This document shows positions 15,692 to 25,084 of a DNA stretch of 64,000 nucleotides, piece by piece. Below the pieces are notes generated by a model, which did not search any database, was not told where the DNA came from, and saw nothing but the letters and a program-made list of their open reading frames with translations. Both the position numbers and the translations under genes were made by a program. The stretch lies in assembly GCF_001613345.1 (NCBI RefSeq), contig NZ_BDCE01000065.1:1-64000 (forward strand). The letters run 5' to 3'. The DNA comes from Nocardia uniformis NBRC 13702 (GTDB lineage: Bacteria; Actinomycetota; Actinomycetes; Mycobacteriales; Mycobacteriaceae). Numbering within the stretch: position 1 is the stretch's first letter; every line of letters begins with the position of its first letter.

Positions 15692-16889
15692 CCTCGACCT
15701 CCTCGCGCACGGCTCTGCCCAGCGGCGCTCTGGCCAGCAACGCCACCGTCAAGGCTACGGTGCCCGCCGCGACCGCCACCGCGAAGCCCGCTACAGACCC
15801 CGACCGGTCAACGACCGTGCCCGATACCAGCGCGCCGAGCGCTATGCCCGCGCTGAGACCGGTCAGTGCCCAGGTCATGCCCTCGGTGAGCGCGGCCGCG
15901 GGCACGGTGCGCTCTACCAGTCGCATGATCACGATCATGGTGGGCGCGAAGAAGACACCGGAGACGAACATGGCCACCGCCAGTACGGCGATGCCGTCGA
16001 CCAGGAGCAGCGGCAGCGTGGTCAGCATGGTGCCCGCCACCACGACGGCGAGCTGTCGCGGCAGTGGCATCGACAGCTGGAATGCCCCGAAGGCAAGACC
16101 CGACAGTGCGGATCCGGCGGCGTAGGCGGCCACCACGATCCCCGCACTCGCCGGTGCGCCGACCTGCTCGGCGAAGGCCACGCTGACCACATCCACGGTG
16201 CCGACAATGACGCCGCCCGCCGCCAGCAGCAGCGCCAGCAGCCGCACCGCCGGGATGCTGATGGCCGAGCCCCGCTCGGAGTCCGGGATATCTTCTCGCA
16301 CAGGGGGTTCGGTGTGCTTCTGCGGTATGAACAGCAGCACGCCCACCAGCAGTAGCAGCGCCGCGATCAGCGGTCCGGCCTCGGGGAACAGGGCTGTCGA
16401 CAGGACGACCGCCAACGCCGGTCCGGCGACGAAGGTCAGCTCGTCGACCACCGATTCCAACGAGAACGCCGTGTGCATGCGGGAGGACCCGGCGTGCACG
16501 TAGGCCCAGCGGGCCCGCACCATCGCCGACATATTCGGCAATGTCCCGGCCAGTGCGGCGGCGGCGAACAGGGTCCAGGTGGGTGCGTCGTAGCGGGCGC
16601 TGAGTAGCAGCGCGGCGAAGCCGAGCACGCTCGATCCCATGGCGGGTAGCAGTACTCGCCCCTGCCCGAGCCGGTCGACCAGCCGGGAGACCTGCGGTCC
16701 CACAATGGCCGTGCTCACCGTGAAGGTCGCCGAAACGGCTCCGGCCAGTGCGTACTGGCCGCGAAGCTGCGAAATCATCGTGATGATGCCGATCGCGGCC
16801 ATGGCGATCGGTATCCGGGCGATAAAGCCGGCAGCGGAAAACGCCACGGCCCCAGGGGCTTTGAACAGGACGGCATAGGGGTTCCCCAT
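15672..16889 (-). CDS. MFS transporter
   Basis: A 405-residue integral membrane protein with 12 predicted helices. The start is MGNPYAVLFKAPGAVAF, with GGAGG 9 bp upstream; an upstream-extended frame is not hydrophobic and overlaps another gene. The loop after helix 2 (VSRLVDRLGQGRVLLPAMG) is the MFS A-type motif, weakly conserved. Drug or metabolite efflux is likely because a TetR repressor is encoded at its 3' end. The substrate is unknown. Confidence 0.85.
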   Translation of the reverse strand: MGNPYAVLFKAPGAVAFSAAGFIARIPIAMAAIGIITMISQLRGQYALAGAVSATFTVSTAIVGPQVSRLVDRLGQGRVLLPAMGSSVLGFAALLLSARYDAPTWTLFAAAALAGTLPNMSAMVRARWAYVHAGSSRMHTAFSLESVVDELTFVAGPALAVVLSTALFPEAGPLIAALLLLVGVLLFIPQKHTEPPVREDIPDSERGSAISIPAVRLLALLLAAGGVIVGTVDVVSVAFAEQVGAPASAGIVVAAYAAGSALSGLAFGAFQLSMPLPRQLAVVVAGTMLTTLPLLLVDGIAVLAVAMFVSGVFFAPTMIVIMRLVERTVPAAALTEGMTWALTGLSAGIALGALVSGTVVDRSGSVAGFAVAVAAGTVALTVALLARAPLGRAVREEVEVGRGEH

Positions 16890-16906
16890 GGAAGCAGACC
16901 TCCGCA

Positions 16907-16934
16907 AACAAATTGAACGAGTGTTATATTTGTT
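16907..16934 (-). promoter_or_regulatory. palindrome upstream of the MFS/TetR operon
   Basis: Inverted repeat AACAAAT / ATTTGTT with a 14-bp centre, in an AT-rich patch 18 bp before the MFS start. A plausible TetR operator. Confidence 0.5.
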
Positions 16935-17063
16935 GACGGTACACCACGCGGGAACGGTGGGCTCTCGGGCCGATCGCGGTGACTTCTTTCGACCGACCGA
17001 TGAGTTTGCGCTGGCTGCGGCGTCTGATCTGGTGGAATCCAGTGACCGAATGAAGGAGCGGCT

Positions 17064-17690
17064 GTGCCGAACGATGTCTGGGCGATGGTGCACGCGGAGC
17101 GTGCGGCGCTGATCGAGGATCTGTCGCGGGTCGCGGATGAGCAGTGGACAGTGCCGTCGCTGTGCGAGGAGTGGACCGTGCACGACGTGGTTGCCCATTT
17201 GGTCGATACAGCTCGCACTACCCGTGTCGGCTTCGCGGTCGCGCTCGTCCGGGCGCGGTTCGACTTCGACCTGCTGAACACGCGCGGAATGGAGCGCGAG
17301 CGCGGTGCTACGCCGCGTGAGACGTTGGCGCGGCTTCGTTCGGTCGCGTCACGGACGTCCACTCCCCCGGCACCGCTCGACACTCGGCTCGTCGAGGAGG
17401 TTGTCCACGGTGAGGACATTCGCCGGCCCTTGGGGATCGAGCACGTTTACGCGCCGGAGGCTGTGGTGAGATCGCTTCGGCTACAGGCGCGTACCTCGGC
17501 GTCTTTCGGAGGGGCCAAGGAACTGGTGGCGGATGTCCGGATCATGGCGACCGACGCCGACCTGGTACTCGGAGACGGCCCGGAGGTGCGGGGAACCGCG
17601 CTTTCGCTGCTGCTGGCGCTCTCCGGGCGGCGGGTGGCGTTGGACGAGCTCCAGGGGCCGGGAGTCGCCGCGCTGGCCCGGACTTCGTGA
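17064..17690 (+). CDS. maleylpyruvate isomerase-family, mycothiol-dependent-type enzyme
   Basis: A 208-residue protein of the actinobacterial DinB/MDMPI superfamily. The N-terminal four-helix bundle begins VWAMVHAERAALIEDLSR and contains SLCEEWTVHDVVAHLVDT, whose His provides a metal ligand; a further candidate is VVHGEDIRR. The C-terminal part is a small alpha/beta domain. Enzymes of this family use metal and often mycothiol in isomerisation or conjugation. The start is GTG with AAGGAG 5 bp upstream. Which reaction it performs is unknown. Confidence 0.75.
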   Translation: MPNDVWAMVHAERAALIEDLSRVADEQWTVPSLCEEWTVHDVVAHLVDTARTTRVGFAVALVRARFDFDLLNTRGMERERGATPRETLARLRSVASRTSTPPAPLDTRLVEEVVHGEDIRRPLGIEHVYAPEAVVRSLRLQARTSASFGGAKELVADVRIMATDADLVLGDGPEVRGTALSLLLALSGRRVALDELQGPGVAALARTS

Positions 17691-17830
17691 CGATGCGCCC
17701 CGGACTTGACGGGAGCCACTGCGGGCCAAGCCATCCCAGCTCGGCATCAGGGACGAGCGGGGTGTGGTAGCCATGGAGGTAGTAGTGGCGGCTCTCGGCG
17801 CGAGGCCGGGGCCATGAGGTCAGGGGATTT

Positions 17831-18208
17831 ATGACCGCGATAGCCAAACTCGGTGCGGTTTCGCTCGACAGCCGGGATCCGCATCGTCTGGCGCAGTTCT
17901 ACCGGGAGTTGCTGGAATTCGAGGTTCGGTACGAATCCGATGAGTTGGTTGTGCTGCAGGGTGCGGGCGTGATGGTGACGGTCGAGAGGGTGGCGGACCA
18001 CCAGCCGCCGAACTGGCCGGGCAATGAGGTGCCCAAGCAGATGCATCTCGATCTCTTCGTCACCGATCTCGATGCCGCCGAACGGGCTGCGATCGAGATC
18101 GGTGCGGTCCGAGCGGAATTCCAGCCAGCCGCCGATCAGTGGCGGGTACTCATCGACCCTTCGGGTCATCCGTTCTGTCTCACCCTCCCTCCCTCAGCAT
18201 TTGCGTGA
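17831..18208 (+). CDS. VOC-family (glyoxalase-like) protein
   Basis: A 125-residue protein with the paired beta-alpha-beta-beta-beta modules of the vicinal oxygen chelate fold: SLDSRDPHRLAQFYRELLEF, then MHLDLFVTDLDAAERAAIEIG and IDPSGHPFCLTLP. The candidate metal ligands His and Glu are only partly recognisable. Members act in glyoxal detoxification, antibiotic resistance or catabolism; here no specific role is indicated. ATG has AGGGG 4 bp upstream. Confidence 0.8.
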   Translation: MTAIAKLGAVSLDSRDPHRLAQFYRELLEFEVRYESDELVVLQGAGVMVTVERVADHQPPNWPGNEVPKQMHLDLFVTDLDAAERAAIEIGAVRAEFQPAADQWRVLIDPSGHPFCLTLPPSAFA

Positions 18209-18471
18209 ATCGTCCAGCACGGAGATCGCGCTGCGAGCAGCGGGCCCGGGGGTCCGAGATCCAGATCGAGGTCCTCGGGCGCGAAGTTGACGTGCTCGCG
18301 TAACTCATCCATCGCGTCGGAGTGGCGCGCATATGCGCACCGTCTTGCGCACCCGAGCGCGAAGTAGGTCTCGAACTGACCTAGATGCCGACGACAGTGT
18401 GAAGTAGCCGGGAGGTCGCCCGCTCCGAACGAGGAAGCTCCCGCGAAGATCCGCACTTTCGAAGGAGCACG

Positions 18472-18855
18472 ATGACCACGACCGGCACGATCACTTCTCT
18501 CGCGTTCTGGGCTCAGGACGGCAAGGCGCTGGCCGCCTTCTACGCCGCCGCACTCGGCTGGGAGCTCGGCCCCGCCTACCCGGACGAGAGCGGCACTCCT
18601 ATCGCCTTCACTGTCACCGACGGCACCACGGCCTGCATCTTCTACAGCGCGCACGATTTCAAGGCTCCACGCTGGCCCGAGGAGCAATTGCCCTTCCACT
18701 TCAACCTGGCTTTTCCTGATCCCGCCGCCGCTGAGGAACGCCTGCTGGAACTCGGTGCGACGAAGCCGGAACATCAGCCCGGACAGGGACACTGGACGGT
18801 TCTGCTCGATCCGTCGGGCCAACCGTTCTGCGTGAGTGAGCCGCCGAATACGTGA
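18472..18855 (+). CDS. VOC-family (glyoxalase-like) protein
   Basis: A 127-residue second VOC protein, with ITSLAFWAQDGKALAAFYAA, FHFNLAFPDPAAAEERLLEL and LLDPSGQPFCVSE. It shares the general layout, including the C-terminal LDPSGxPFC text, with the gene at 17831, so the pair may come from an old duplication. The ribosome-binding site AAGGAG lies before the ATG. Function not predictable from sequence. Confidence 0.8.
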   Translation: MTTTGTITSLAFWAQDGKALAAFYAAALGWELGPAYPDESGTPIAFTVTDGTTACIFYSAHDFKAPRWPEEQLPFHFNLAFPDPAAAEERLLELGATKPEHQPGQGHWTVLLDPSGQPFCVSEPPNT

Positions 18856-18889
18856 CTGACGCCTTGCCGGATTCGTCCCCGCCGACGCG

Positions 18890-19413
18890 TCAGTCGAAGA
18901 TCGCGAAGGTCTTGTCCGATGGGTCGACTACCGCGTCGAGACGGTCGCCGACCTCATAGCTGCGGCCGCGAACGCCGAGTTCACATGAGGCTTCGAAGGT
19001 TTCGAAGGTCGGGCCGCTGAGGCGGATGGTCAGTTCGGCGGTGTCGTTGGTTTCGCCGCCGGGACGAATTGTGGCGGTGAGGACTTCAGCGATGGCGTCG
19101 ACGCCGACCGCGGCCAACCGTTTCGCTTGACTACGCCATATGACGGTTTGGATGGCCAGGAGTAGGCCGATGGGCATGGTGAAGATGCCGGGGAGAATGC
19201 CAGCGGCCCAGGAACCTTCCATGTAAGCCAAGACCGGGCCCGTCAGGGCGAGGCCGATCGCAAAGACAAAGACGAACGCGCCCGCGACCGGGCCGATGGG
19301 CCGGGCGTGGACCGCCTCTCGATGACTGCGATAGGGCGTGCCATGCTGGCGGCGCCGGAGAAGCCGTTGGCCAGGATGACGATGACGATGACGACGGTAT
19401 AGGAGATATCCAT
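18890..19413 (-). pseudogene. small membrane protein, apparently frameshifted
   Basis: A good start (GGAG 6 bp before the ATG at 19413) opens a first hydrophobic helix (MDISYTVVIVIVILANGF) that then runs into basic text and stops. A second frame, open from the same region (about 19310) to 18890, supplies two more helices (VAGAFVFVFAIGLALTG and AGILPGIFTMPIGLLLAI) and a soluble C-terminal domain of about 75 residues with a beta-rich end (YEVGDRLDAVVDPSDKTF). The span is not a multiple of three, so one indel near 19310-19330 would join them into about 174 residues. Unknown function; it may be an assembly error. Confidence 0.55.
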
Positions 19414-19621
19414 GCCAGCTCCGCGTGATGGGACGTGGAGGTCGGTTCATCGGCGTCGAATCGAGCCTTCCAGACATTATGCGGCGCGACTCAGTCCGGT
19501 GCGGGCGAACCTGGATTTCGATGCGCGCTCCTTTGCGGTCGGTGATCGGGGCAGCCCGGTCGGGTGGGTACCGGAGGGGCAGATGATCGCAGAGCTTTAG
19601 ACGTATTCCAACGGGCCGCTG

Positions 19622-19650
19622 TTGAACGTACCGCTTTCTAGCGGTATAGT
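19622..19650 (+). promoter_or_regulatory. near-consensus promoter with internal palindrome
   Basis: TTGAAC, a 17-bp spacer, then TATAGT. The perfect inverted repeat TACCGC-TTTCTA-GCGGTA (19629-19646) fills the spacer and touches the -10 element. A repressor bound there would block RNA polymerase. This is one of the best sigma-70-type promoters in the window, yet no protein gene follows it on the plus strand. Confidence 0.55.
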
Positions 19651-19656
19651 TAGTCT

Positions 19657-19732
19657 CGGCTCGGCATTCCCTCATCTGCCGGTCCAACCTCACCGGGCGG
19701 TGGCTGGGTTCTGAGACACCCAGTCGCCGCCC
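19657..19732 (+). ncRNA. candidate small RNA ending in a 15-bp hairpin
   Basis: The predicted transcript start is about 7 bp after the -10 box. About 40 nt later, arms 19695-19709 and 19718-19732 can form a continuous 15-bp RNA stem (GGGCGGUGGCUGGGU with ACCCAGUCGCCGCCC, two G-U pairs) with an 8-nt loop. No T tract follows. It could be a small RNA of about 75-80 nt with its own terminator, or the leader of something not recognised. Confidence 0.3.
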
Positions 19733-19919
19733 ATCTCGCGGTCGCCGTCATAGACGTTCCGGGCACATCACCTGCGCCGCATCACCCGCTGTGATCGATA
19801 CGCGCTCGCCCCGTATCGCGGGCCGGAGAGGCCCGGTGGCGATCACCGACATCAAGGCTTACAGCCATCTCACCGAATCGGATTGGGATTTCATCGGGCC
19901 GTCCTCGCAGTGGAAGCGC

Positions 19920-22900
19920 TCACACATCACCCCCCAGGATTTGTTCGAGGAGGCAGCGCACCATCTCCCTGGCTTCCGACAATCGGCCCCCGAACGCGTC
20001 GGGCTCGCATTCCACGAGTTCTGCGAACAGCCGCACCGAACGATCCGCCAGTACGACCGCGTCCTGCGGTTCATATCGCATCAGCGCGACAGCGGCCGAA
20101 TAGCAGATCAGCGCTAGATCGGGAAGGTGGCGAAGAGGGCGCTCGGCGGCGCCCTCCGTCAAGCGCACTGCTCGCCTGGCATACTCGCCGGCACCGATAC
20201 CGTCACCGGCGCGCGAGAGATGTACAGCGTGATCAACGAGTGCTCCCGCCCGAAACTCGTTGTTTCGCGACAAACTCTTCCATAGCCCGTCATAGATTTC
20301 GACGGCGCGCCGCGATATCATGAGCACTTCGGGGTCGGTTGGCTCGACCGCTGCCCGCCAGCGGGCCCGGTGCCACAGCGACCATGCCAAATCCGCTGAC
20401 GGTTCACCACTTTCGCGTGCAAGGTCCTCCCACAGCGCCAAGGCACAGTCGTTGTGGGCGATCGCCTCTCCGACGCACCCCACCGAGGCAAGGCTGTCAG
20501 CAAGCGCGTCGTGATAGTCGGCCAGACGAGCACGTTCGACCTCGTCACCCTCCCCGATCATTTCGTTCAGTACCTCGAGCGCGGCGCGGCCGGAACCCAC
20601 GGCGAGGTGTCGTCGCCCAGCCGAGGCCAACAGCCATGACTGAGTACGCAGTGCGCCGGCCAGACAGGACCGATACGTGACTCGGTCGGCGACAGCCAGT
20701 TGGACCGTCCATCGCATCGCCTCGTTCATCACCGCCGGCGCTTCTGATCGGTAGCCGTTCTCGCACAGGGCTTTCGCGTACTGGTGGTACACATCAGCCA
20801 ACTCCGGCACGAGGTCGTCGTGGCCCTCTTCGATCAGGACGCGGTAATGATCGGCACTGCTGCGCAAGTTTCGCCCAGCGAGCTCGGGTTCATCGAGAAA
20901 CAGCCGGAACCGTGCGGCCCAGCCCTCCGACCTGGCCAATCGCATCGCATTCCACTCGTTGGCCTCGTCGACGGCATCGCGTCGAATCGCCAAAGCGCGA
21001 TCGACCCGTATCGAAGCCTGCTTCCACTCAGCTAACCCGTAGCACACATATGCCGAATACTCGACCGCCGCTGCCCATTCGGGGCGGTACCGCACCGAAT
21101 CCCACTTGGTCAGCTCCTCATACGCGATTTCCACACTTTGCGCGTATTCGGCTGCCTCTGCCCATTCGTCTGCGGCGACGCAACTCTGGGCGTGGCGGTC
21201 GAGTAACGAGGCGAGCCCGGGAAGGTACCTCTCGGCATCGCGATCGACGAGTTCCCGATACATGGCCAAACCGCGTAGCGCCATGGCGATAGCTTCCTCG
21301 GTCCGGTCCAAACGCCCAGCATGATTGGTCAGGCAGATGGCGGCGGTATCCAGATACCGATCCCGTTGTTCGGCCAGCAGGCGCTCAGCCTGCTCGACTG
21401 CCTCGGTCGACATCTCGACGGACTCCGCTGTGCGGCCGAGCGTCCACAGCACGGTCGCACAGCGGTCGAGCGCGCGGGTAAGCCGTTCGCGGTGCGTTGC
21501 CGGATCGCCTTCCGCCAGCACGCGCCACAGCGCCAAGGAACGGTATGCGTACTCGATCGCCTCGCGAGGTCGGCCGGCGCTCCACAGACATACGGCGTGG
21601 CAGCCGAGCGCGACAGCCAAATTCACGGCGCCAGCCGCCGGGTCGGCCGCTGCCGCGCGTTCACGGATCTGCAGTAGCGACGTCGAATAGGCCAGTGCCG
21701 CCGCCGGTTTCTCATTGCAGGTCAGGATCTGGACCAGCAGGTGCAGTGCGAATGCTCGCTGGTCGTCCCAGCTGCTGTCGGCCGACGGACTGCCACAGAT
21801 CTCCAGCACCTTCGTCGCGATGCCATGAACCTCGATGCTGTTGCTCAACTCCTCATGAACCGAGGCGACCCGGTTCAGCGCAAAGGCCACATTGCGGAGT
21901 TGGATGGCGGGACCACGCTCGGCCAATCGCGCGTACATCGCGAGCGCCCGCTCGGCACATACGAGTGCTTCGTCGAACGCACGGACACCGCACAGGGTAA
22001 TCGTGAAGGTGCACAATGTATTTGCCAGCGGTTCGTGATAATCGACCGCATCCGCGGCCAACGTCTCGTACATCGCCACCGCACGCACGGCGAACACCCG
22101 AGCACCGGTGTAGTCGGCGCGACGGTTCAACACCACCGCGCGATTGTTGAGTGCATCGGCCAGCTCGGCGGCATCTGCGTCGGGGTCGAGCTCAGCCAGC
22201 CGCTCGAGCAACTCGACCGCCTGTTCCGAACGCAGTTCCGCGTCCGCGGTCCGCCAGGAGCTCAGATGTATTCGGGTGGCGCAGGTCAATGCCCAACTCA
22301 GATTCCGCTGGTGACGGACGGTATCCGACAACGCGAGCTCACGGGCGTGAGCGACTGCCGCCTCTACGGTACTCGAGGCTTCGGCGCTACGGCCCGCCCT
22401 GCCCAACCGGTCCGCCTGAGCGCACAGTTCGTCCACCAGGGTGACCAGATACGAGCCTCGGTCGTGCCCGGACAATCGCAGCCATTCGTCGACGGCACGG
22501 GCACCGAAATCCAGGGCGATCGCGGTGTCGCCGAGGTTCGTCGCCAAGGCCACAATCGACCGACAGCCCGCAGCGACAGCTGTCGCATTGCCAGCACAGG
22601 TATCACGCAACCGCGTCAGTCCAGCGAGATATCGGTTCCACGCTCGCAGTGCGTCGTCGCGGCGACCGGCACGGTACAGGCACTCACCCTGGCGAAGCAC
22701 CGCCTGCGCACGCTCCCACAGCCTGTCCTCATCACCGTCGACAGCGGTATCCTCGGCCACCGATACCGCCTGCGCGGCTACGCCTTCGGCTTCGGCGTGC
22801 AACCCGTGCTCACCCAGCAGCCGAATCAGTCGCACGAACTCATGCGACGACACCGAGCCGTCCAGCATCCCGGTCAAGCACCGAAGGCGCTCGGTGCGAT

Positions 22901-23747
22901 GCCGTTTCCATTCGCGTACCCCACAGGTGTCGCCGTCGCTATCGAGCAATGCGATGTGCTTCGACCAAGCACCGAGGAGCCGGCCCAGATTCGCGGGATC
23001 GCCCGTGCCGGACATTTGTTCGTAGAGTCGCACTCCACACGCGGAATGTTCGAGGCCCGCACGCGGGCCGTCGGCCCGTGCCACGATCCCAGCGGCAGCC
23101 ATATGAGCGCCGGCCAGCGGACGCAGGAACCGATCGCGATCGAATTCCACGAGTTCGTCGAGGATTTCGATGCGCTGGCGCGCGGCGGCGGCACCGCGTT
23201 CCACTACCTCATGCTCCAGGGTCGGCGCGCAACCGGCCTCCGCCAGCGCCGCCACCAGTTCCCGCAAAAGGTCAGCCAGCAGTGGCAGCGTTTCCGCGCG
23301 GTCGGACACCAATTGGATCTCACACAGTTCGACTGCCGCGGTGAGCAGATCCGCGGCCTCCAGACTGCGGTCCTCGCTGTGCTCGGATTCAGCCCGGTCC
23401 CGCAGTACCCGCACCAACCGCGACCGATCCGGATCCTGGCGCCATGCCGCCCGAGCCGCTCTGATCAGCGCCCGGCGCAATAGCTCCAATTCCGGGCCGG
23501 CGAACGTCGCAGTATCGACTACGAGTGCCGCAGCCGTGGAGACCCGTGGGTGTTCGCGCCACTGCCGCAGTCCGGCAAGAAGATTCGCGGTCGGCGGGTC
23601 CATCCTGCAGGAAGTTGTGGCCCAGACCGCATCGGCCACCAACAGGCTCAACGCGTCCGCGAATTCATCCGGCCCGTCGAAGGTGTACTGCGGCGGAGTG
23701 GATACTTCGCGCTGTGTCGATATTTCCCGCTGATTCGAGTTCTTCAT
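19920..23747 (-). CDS. giant TPR-repeat protein (1275 residues)
   Basis: A 1275-residue cytoplasmic protein built almost wholly of tetratricopeptide-like helix pairs: from about residue 60 to the end, units such as EALVCAERALAMYARLAERG, REAIEYAYRSLALWRVLAEG and EEAIAMALRGLAMYRELVDR recur. There is no NTPase, CHAT, caspase or membrane domain. The first 30 residues are polar and probably disordered. Its ATG overlaps the stop of the SUFU gene (TAATG), so the two are translationally coupled. TPR arrays bind peptides or partners; here probably the SUFU product or the same client. Exact role unknown. Confidence 0.8.
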   Translation of the reverse strand: MKNSNQREISTQREVSTPPQYTFDGPDEFADALSLLVADAVWATTSCRMDPPTANLLAGLRQWREHPRVSTAAALVVDTATFAGPELELLRRALIRAARAAWRQDPDRSRLVRVLRDRAESEHSEDRSLEAADLLTAAVELCEIQLVSDRAETLPLLADLLRELVAALAEAGCAPTLEHEVVERGAAAARQRIEILDELVEFDRDRFLRPLAGAHMAAAGIVARADGPRAGLEHSACGVRLYEQMSGTGDPANLGRLLGAWSKHIALLDSDGDTCGVREWKRHRTERLRCLTGMLDGSVSSHEFVRLIRLLGEHGLHAEAEGVAAQAVSVAEDTAVDGDEDRLWERAQAVLRQGECLYRAGRRDDALRAWNRYLAGLTRLRDTCAGNATAVAAGCRSIVALATNLGDTAIALDFGARAVDEWLRLSGHDRGSYLVTLVDELCAQADRLGRAGRSAEASSTVEAAVAHARELALSDTVRHQRNLSWALTCATRIHLSSWRTADAELRSEQAVELLERLAELDPDADAAELADALNNRAVVLNRRADYTGARVFAVRAVAMYETLAADAVDYHEPLANTLCTFTITLCGVRAFDEALVCAERALAMYARLAERGPAIQLRNVAFALNRVASVHEELSNSIEVHGIATKVLEICGSPSADSSWDDQRAFALHLLVQILTCNEKPAAALAYSTSLLQIRERAAAADPAAGAVNLAVALGCHAVCLWSAGRPREAIEYAYRSLALWRVLAEGDPATHRERLTRALDRCATVLWTLGRTAESVEMSTEAVEQAERLLAEQRDRYLDTAAICLTNHAGRLDRTEEAIAMALRGLAMYRELVDRDAERYLPGLASLLDRHAQSCVAADEWAEAAEYAQSVEIAYEELTKWDSVRYRPEWAAAVEYSAYVCYGLAEWKQASIRVDRALAIRRDAVDEANEWNAMRLARSEGWAARFRLFLDEPELAGRNLRSSADHYRVLIEEGHDDLVPELADVYHQYAKALCENGYRSEAPAVMNEAMRWTVQLAVADRVTYRSCLAGALRTQSWLLASAGRRHLAVGSGRAALEVLNEMIGEGDEVERARLADYHDALADSLASVGCVGEAIAHNDCALALWEDLARESGEPSADLAWSLWHRARWRAAVEPTDPEVLMISRRAVEIYDGLWKSLSRNNEFRAGALVDHAVHLSRAGDGIGAGEYARRAVRLTEGAAERPLRHLPDLALICYSAAVALMRYEPQDAVVLADRSVRLFAELVECEPDAFGGRLSEAREMVRCLLEQILGGDV

Positions 23748-24403
23748 TACTGAGCGATCAGTGACTCACGATCGATATCGGTGACATATAGCGGGAAATA
23801 CTGCACAAGGCGTTCCATCAATGCGGACGCGTCGCCGCCCTGGGCGGATTCGAATTCATCGAGAGTGAGTCCGACAACCTGTAGGAACCTCACCGTGCCA
23901 TTGAGTGTCGCGATGGTACCGAGTTCCGGGTCGGCGGTGACGGCGACCGCCCGAATGGCAGAGTCCTGTCTATTGGCCACGATCGGCCCGTTCACCCGTA
24001 TGGCGTCGCCGGGCTCTAAGCACTTTCCGGATCGACAGACATACCGGCTCAGATTCTGCAGTACGTCACCGGGCCACATCGGCGGTTCGTAATCATCGGG
24101 TTCACGGACGAGCCGGAAGGTGACTTCGAAGCCCCACCCTTCGAAGTCCCATCCCGAGATCTCAGAAGCCGGAGATTCCTTCCCATACAGCCCGGACATA
24201 CCGAAGCCGATGTAGTGCCAGTGCGGGATTGGTCCGCTACGCGGATAAGCACGGACCATATCCAGCAGGTCCGGCCCACCGAACGCCCATGGATGCCGAG
24301 GCCCCCATTGTCGCGCCGGTGCCGTCCCGTACAACCGACCCAGCGCCTTATCAATCGAGTCATGACCGATCGAATCACTCACTTCCACAACATTACCCGC
24401 CAC
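23747..24403 (-). CDS. suppressor-of-fused (SUFU) domain protein
   Basis: A 218-residue SUFU-domain protein: GRLYGTAPARQWGPRHPWAF, PIPHWHYIGFGMSGLYGK, SGWDFEGWGFEVTFRL and PPMWPGDVLQNLSRYV are the family's conserved aromatic motifs. In bacteria SUFU domains occur largely as immunity proteins of polymorphic toxin systems, bound directly to a toxin. No toxin is visible beside it. The GTG at 24403 is the longest start; other GTGs follow within 15 codons. It is first in a coupled pair with the TPR protein. Confidence 0.85.
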   Translation of the reverse strand: MAGNVVEVSDSIGHDSIDKALGRLYGTAPARQWGPRHPWAFGGPDLLDMVRAYPRSGPIPHWHYIGFGMSGLYGKESPASEISGWDFEGWGFEVTFRLVREPDDYEPPMWPGDVLQNLSRYVCRSGKCLEPGDAIRVNGPIVANRQDSAIRAVAVTADPELGTIATLNGTVRFLQVVGLTLDEFESAQGGDASALMERLVQYFPLYVTDIDRESLIAQ

Positions 24404-24538
24404 CCACGCTGCGAAAGGGCGCTACTCGACCGAACTTACAACCACTTGAGATATCAGGCTCAACTCTACTCGACCAGTCACTGGCCCGGGTGCAATCGCA
24501 TCTCCACGATTGCCTTGCGGGCATCAAAAATATTCGAG

Positions 24539-24934
24539 TCAGCGGTCGATCTTCCATTTCGAATTCGTTGGTGGAACACCGAGTTCGACAATGCCGTTGA
24601 CGATCCATAGCGCTTCCTCGAGCGGCACTGTGTCCTTGTCGGGGTATTCATCGCGTTGCCCGCCCGCGAGAATGAATCCAGTGCTGCCCCCCTTGGCCAT
24701 TGGGTCGACCGCGTGCTCCCCCGGGTCACCATCGCCGTCGAGTAGTACAACCATGGCACGCACGCCATTGGTGACGATGGCAAGAGCACGCCCCGCCGAG
24801 CTGCCGAACCAGGTCTCGTATCGACCACGGCCGATTCTGGCCCTGACCAGGTACGCAACGTCGCTGGAAAGCACCGGTCTACAACGCGATTCCGTCGGCA
24901 CGCCTTCTTCACTGATCGCCCACTGCTCAGCCAT
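24539..24934 (-). CDS. Imm1-type immunity protein
   Basis: A 131-residue protein with the Imm1 signature near its C-terminus: GEHAVDPMAKGGSTGFILAG, then QRDEYPDKDTVPLEEAL. Imm1 proteins neutralise deaminase-like and other toxins secreted by neighbours. AGGAGG lies about 10 bp before the ATG. It is 135 bp upstream of SUFU on the same strand. With no toxin gene within reach it is an orphan immunity gene, and it may protect against toxins of related strains. Confidence 0.82.
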   Translation of the reverse strand: MAEQWAISEEGVPTESRCRPVLSSDVAYLVRARIGRGRYETWFGSSAGRALAIVTNGVRAMVVLLDGDGDPGEHAVDPMAKGGSTGFILAGGQRDEYPDKDTVPLEEALWIVNGIVELGVPPTNSKWKIDR

Positions 24935-25084
24935 TCGGTGACACCCTCCTACCGATCAACCACCGCGCCGCCGCCATCCGCCTCATCCGCACCGGTGAGT
25001 ACTCGGCAGTTCTGTAGGGACTTGCGGGCCAGAGGGTTTCATATTCCTCTGACCCTCCTCGTGTGATCGGCGACCAGGAAACCG

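Larger units (their letters stand above)
19414..19919. other. stretch between genes, holding a strong promoter and a hairpin
   Basis: No protein gene is supported. The plus strand has a near-consensus promoter (19622-19650) and a long RNA hairpin (19695-19732), described separately. Confidence 0.5.

Noticed and set aside
19412..19600. 62-residue plus-strand frame before the strong promoter
   Set aside because: No ribosome-binding site or recognisable sequence, and it overlaps the start of the minus-strand membrane gene.
21741..23483. 580-residue plus-strand open frame opposite the TPR gene
   Set aside because: It is the antisense shadow of a high-GC TPR gene: no ribosome-binding site, Arg/His/Gln-rich text and no domain, while the minus strand shows regular TPR units and coupling to SUFU.
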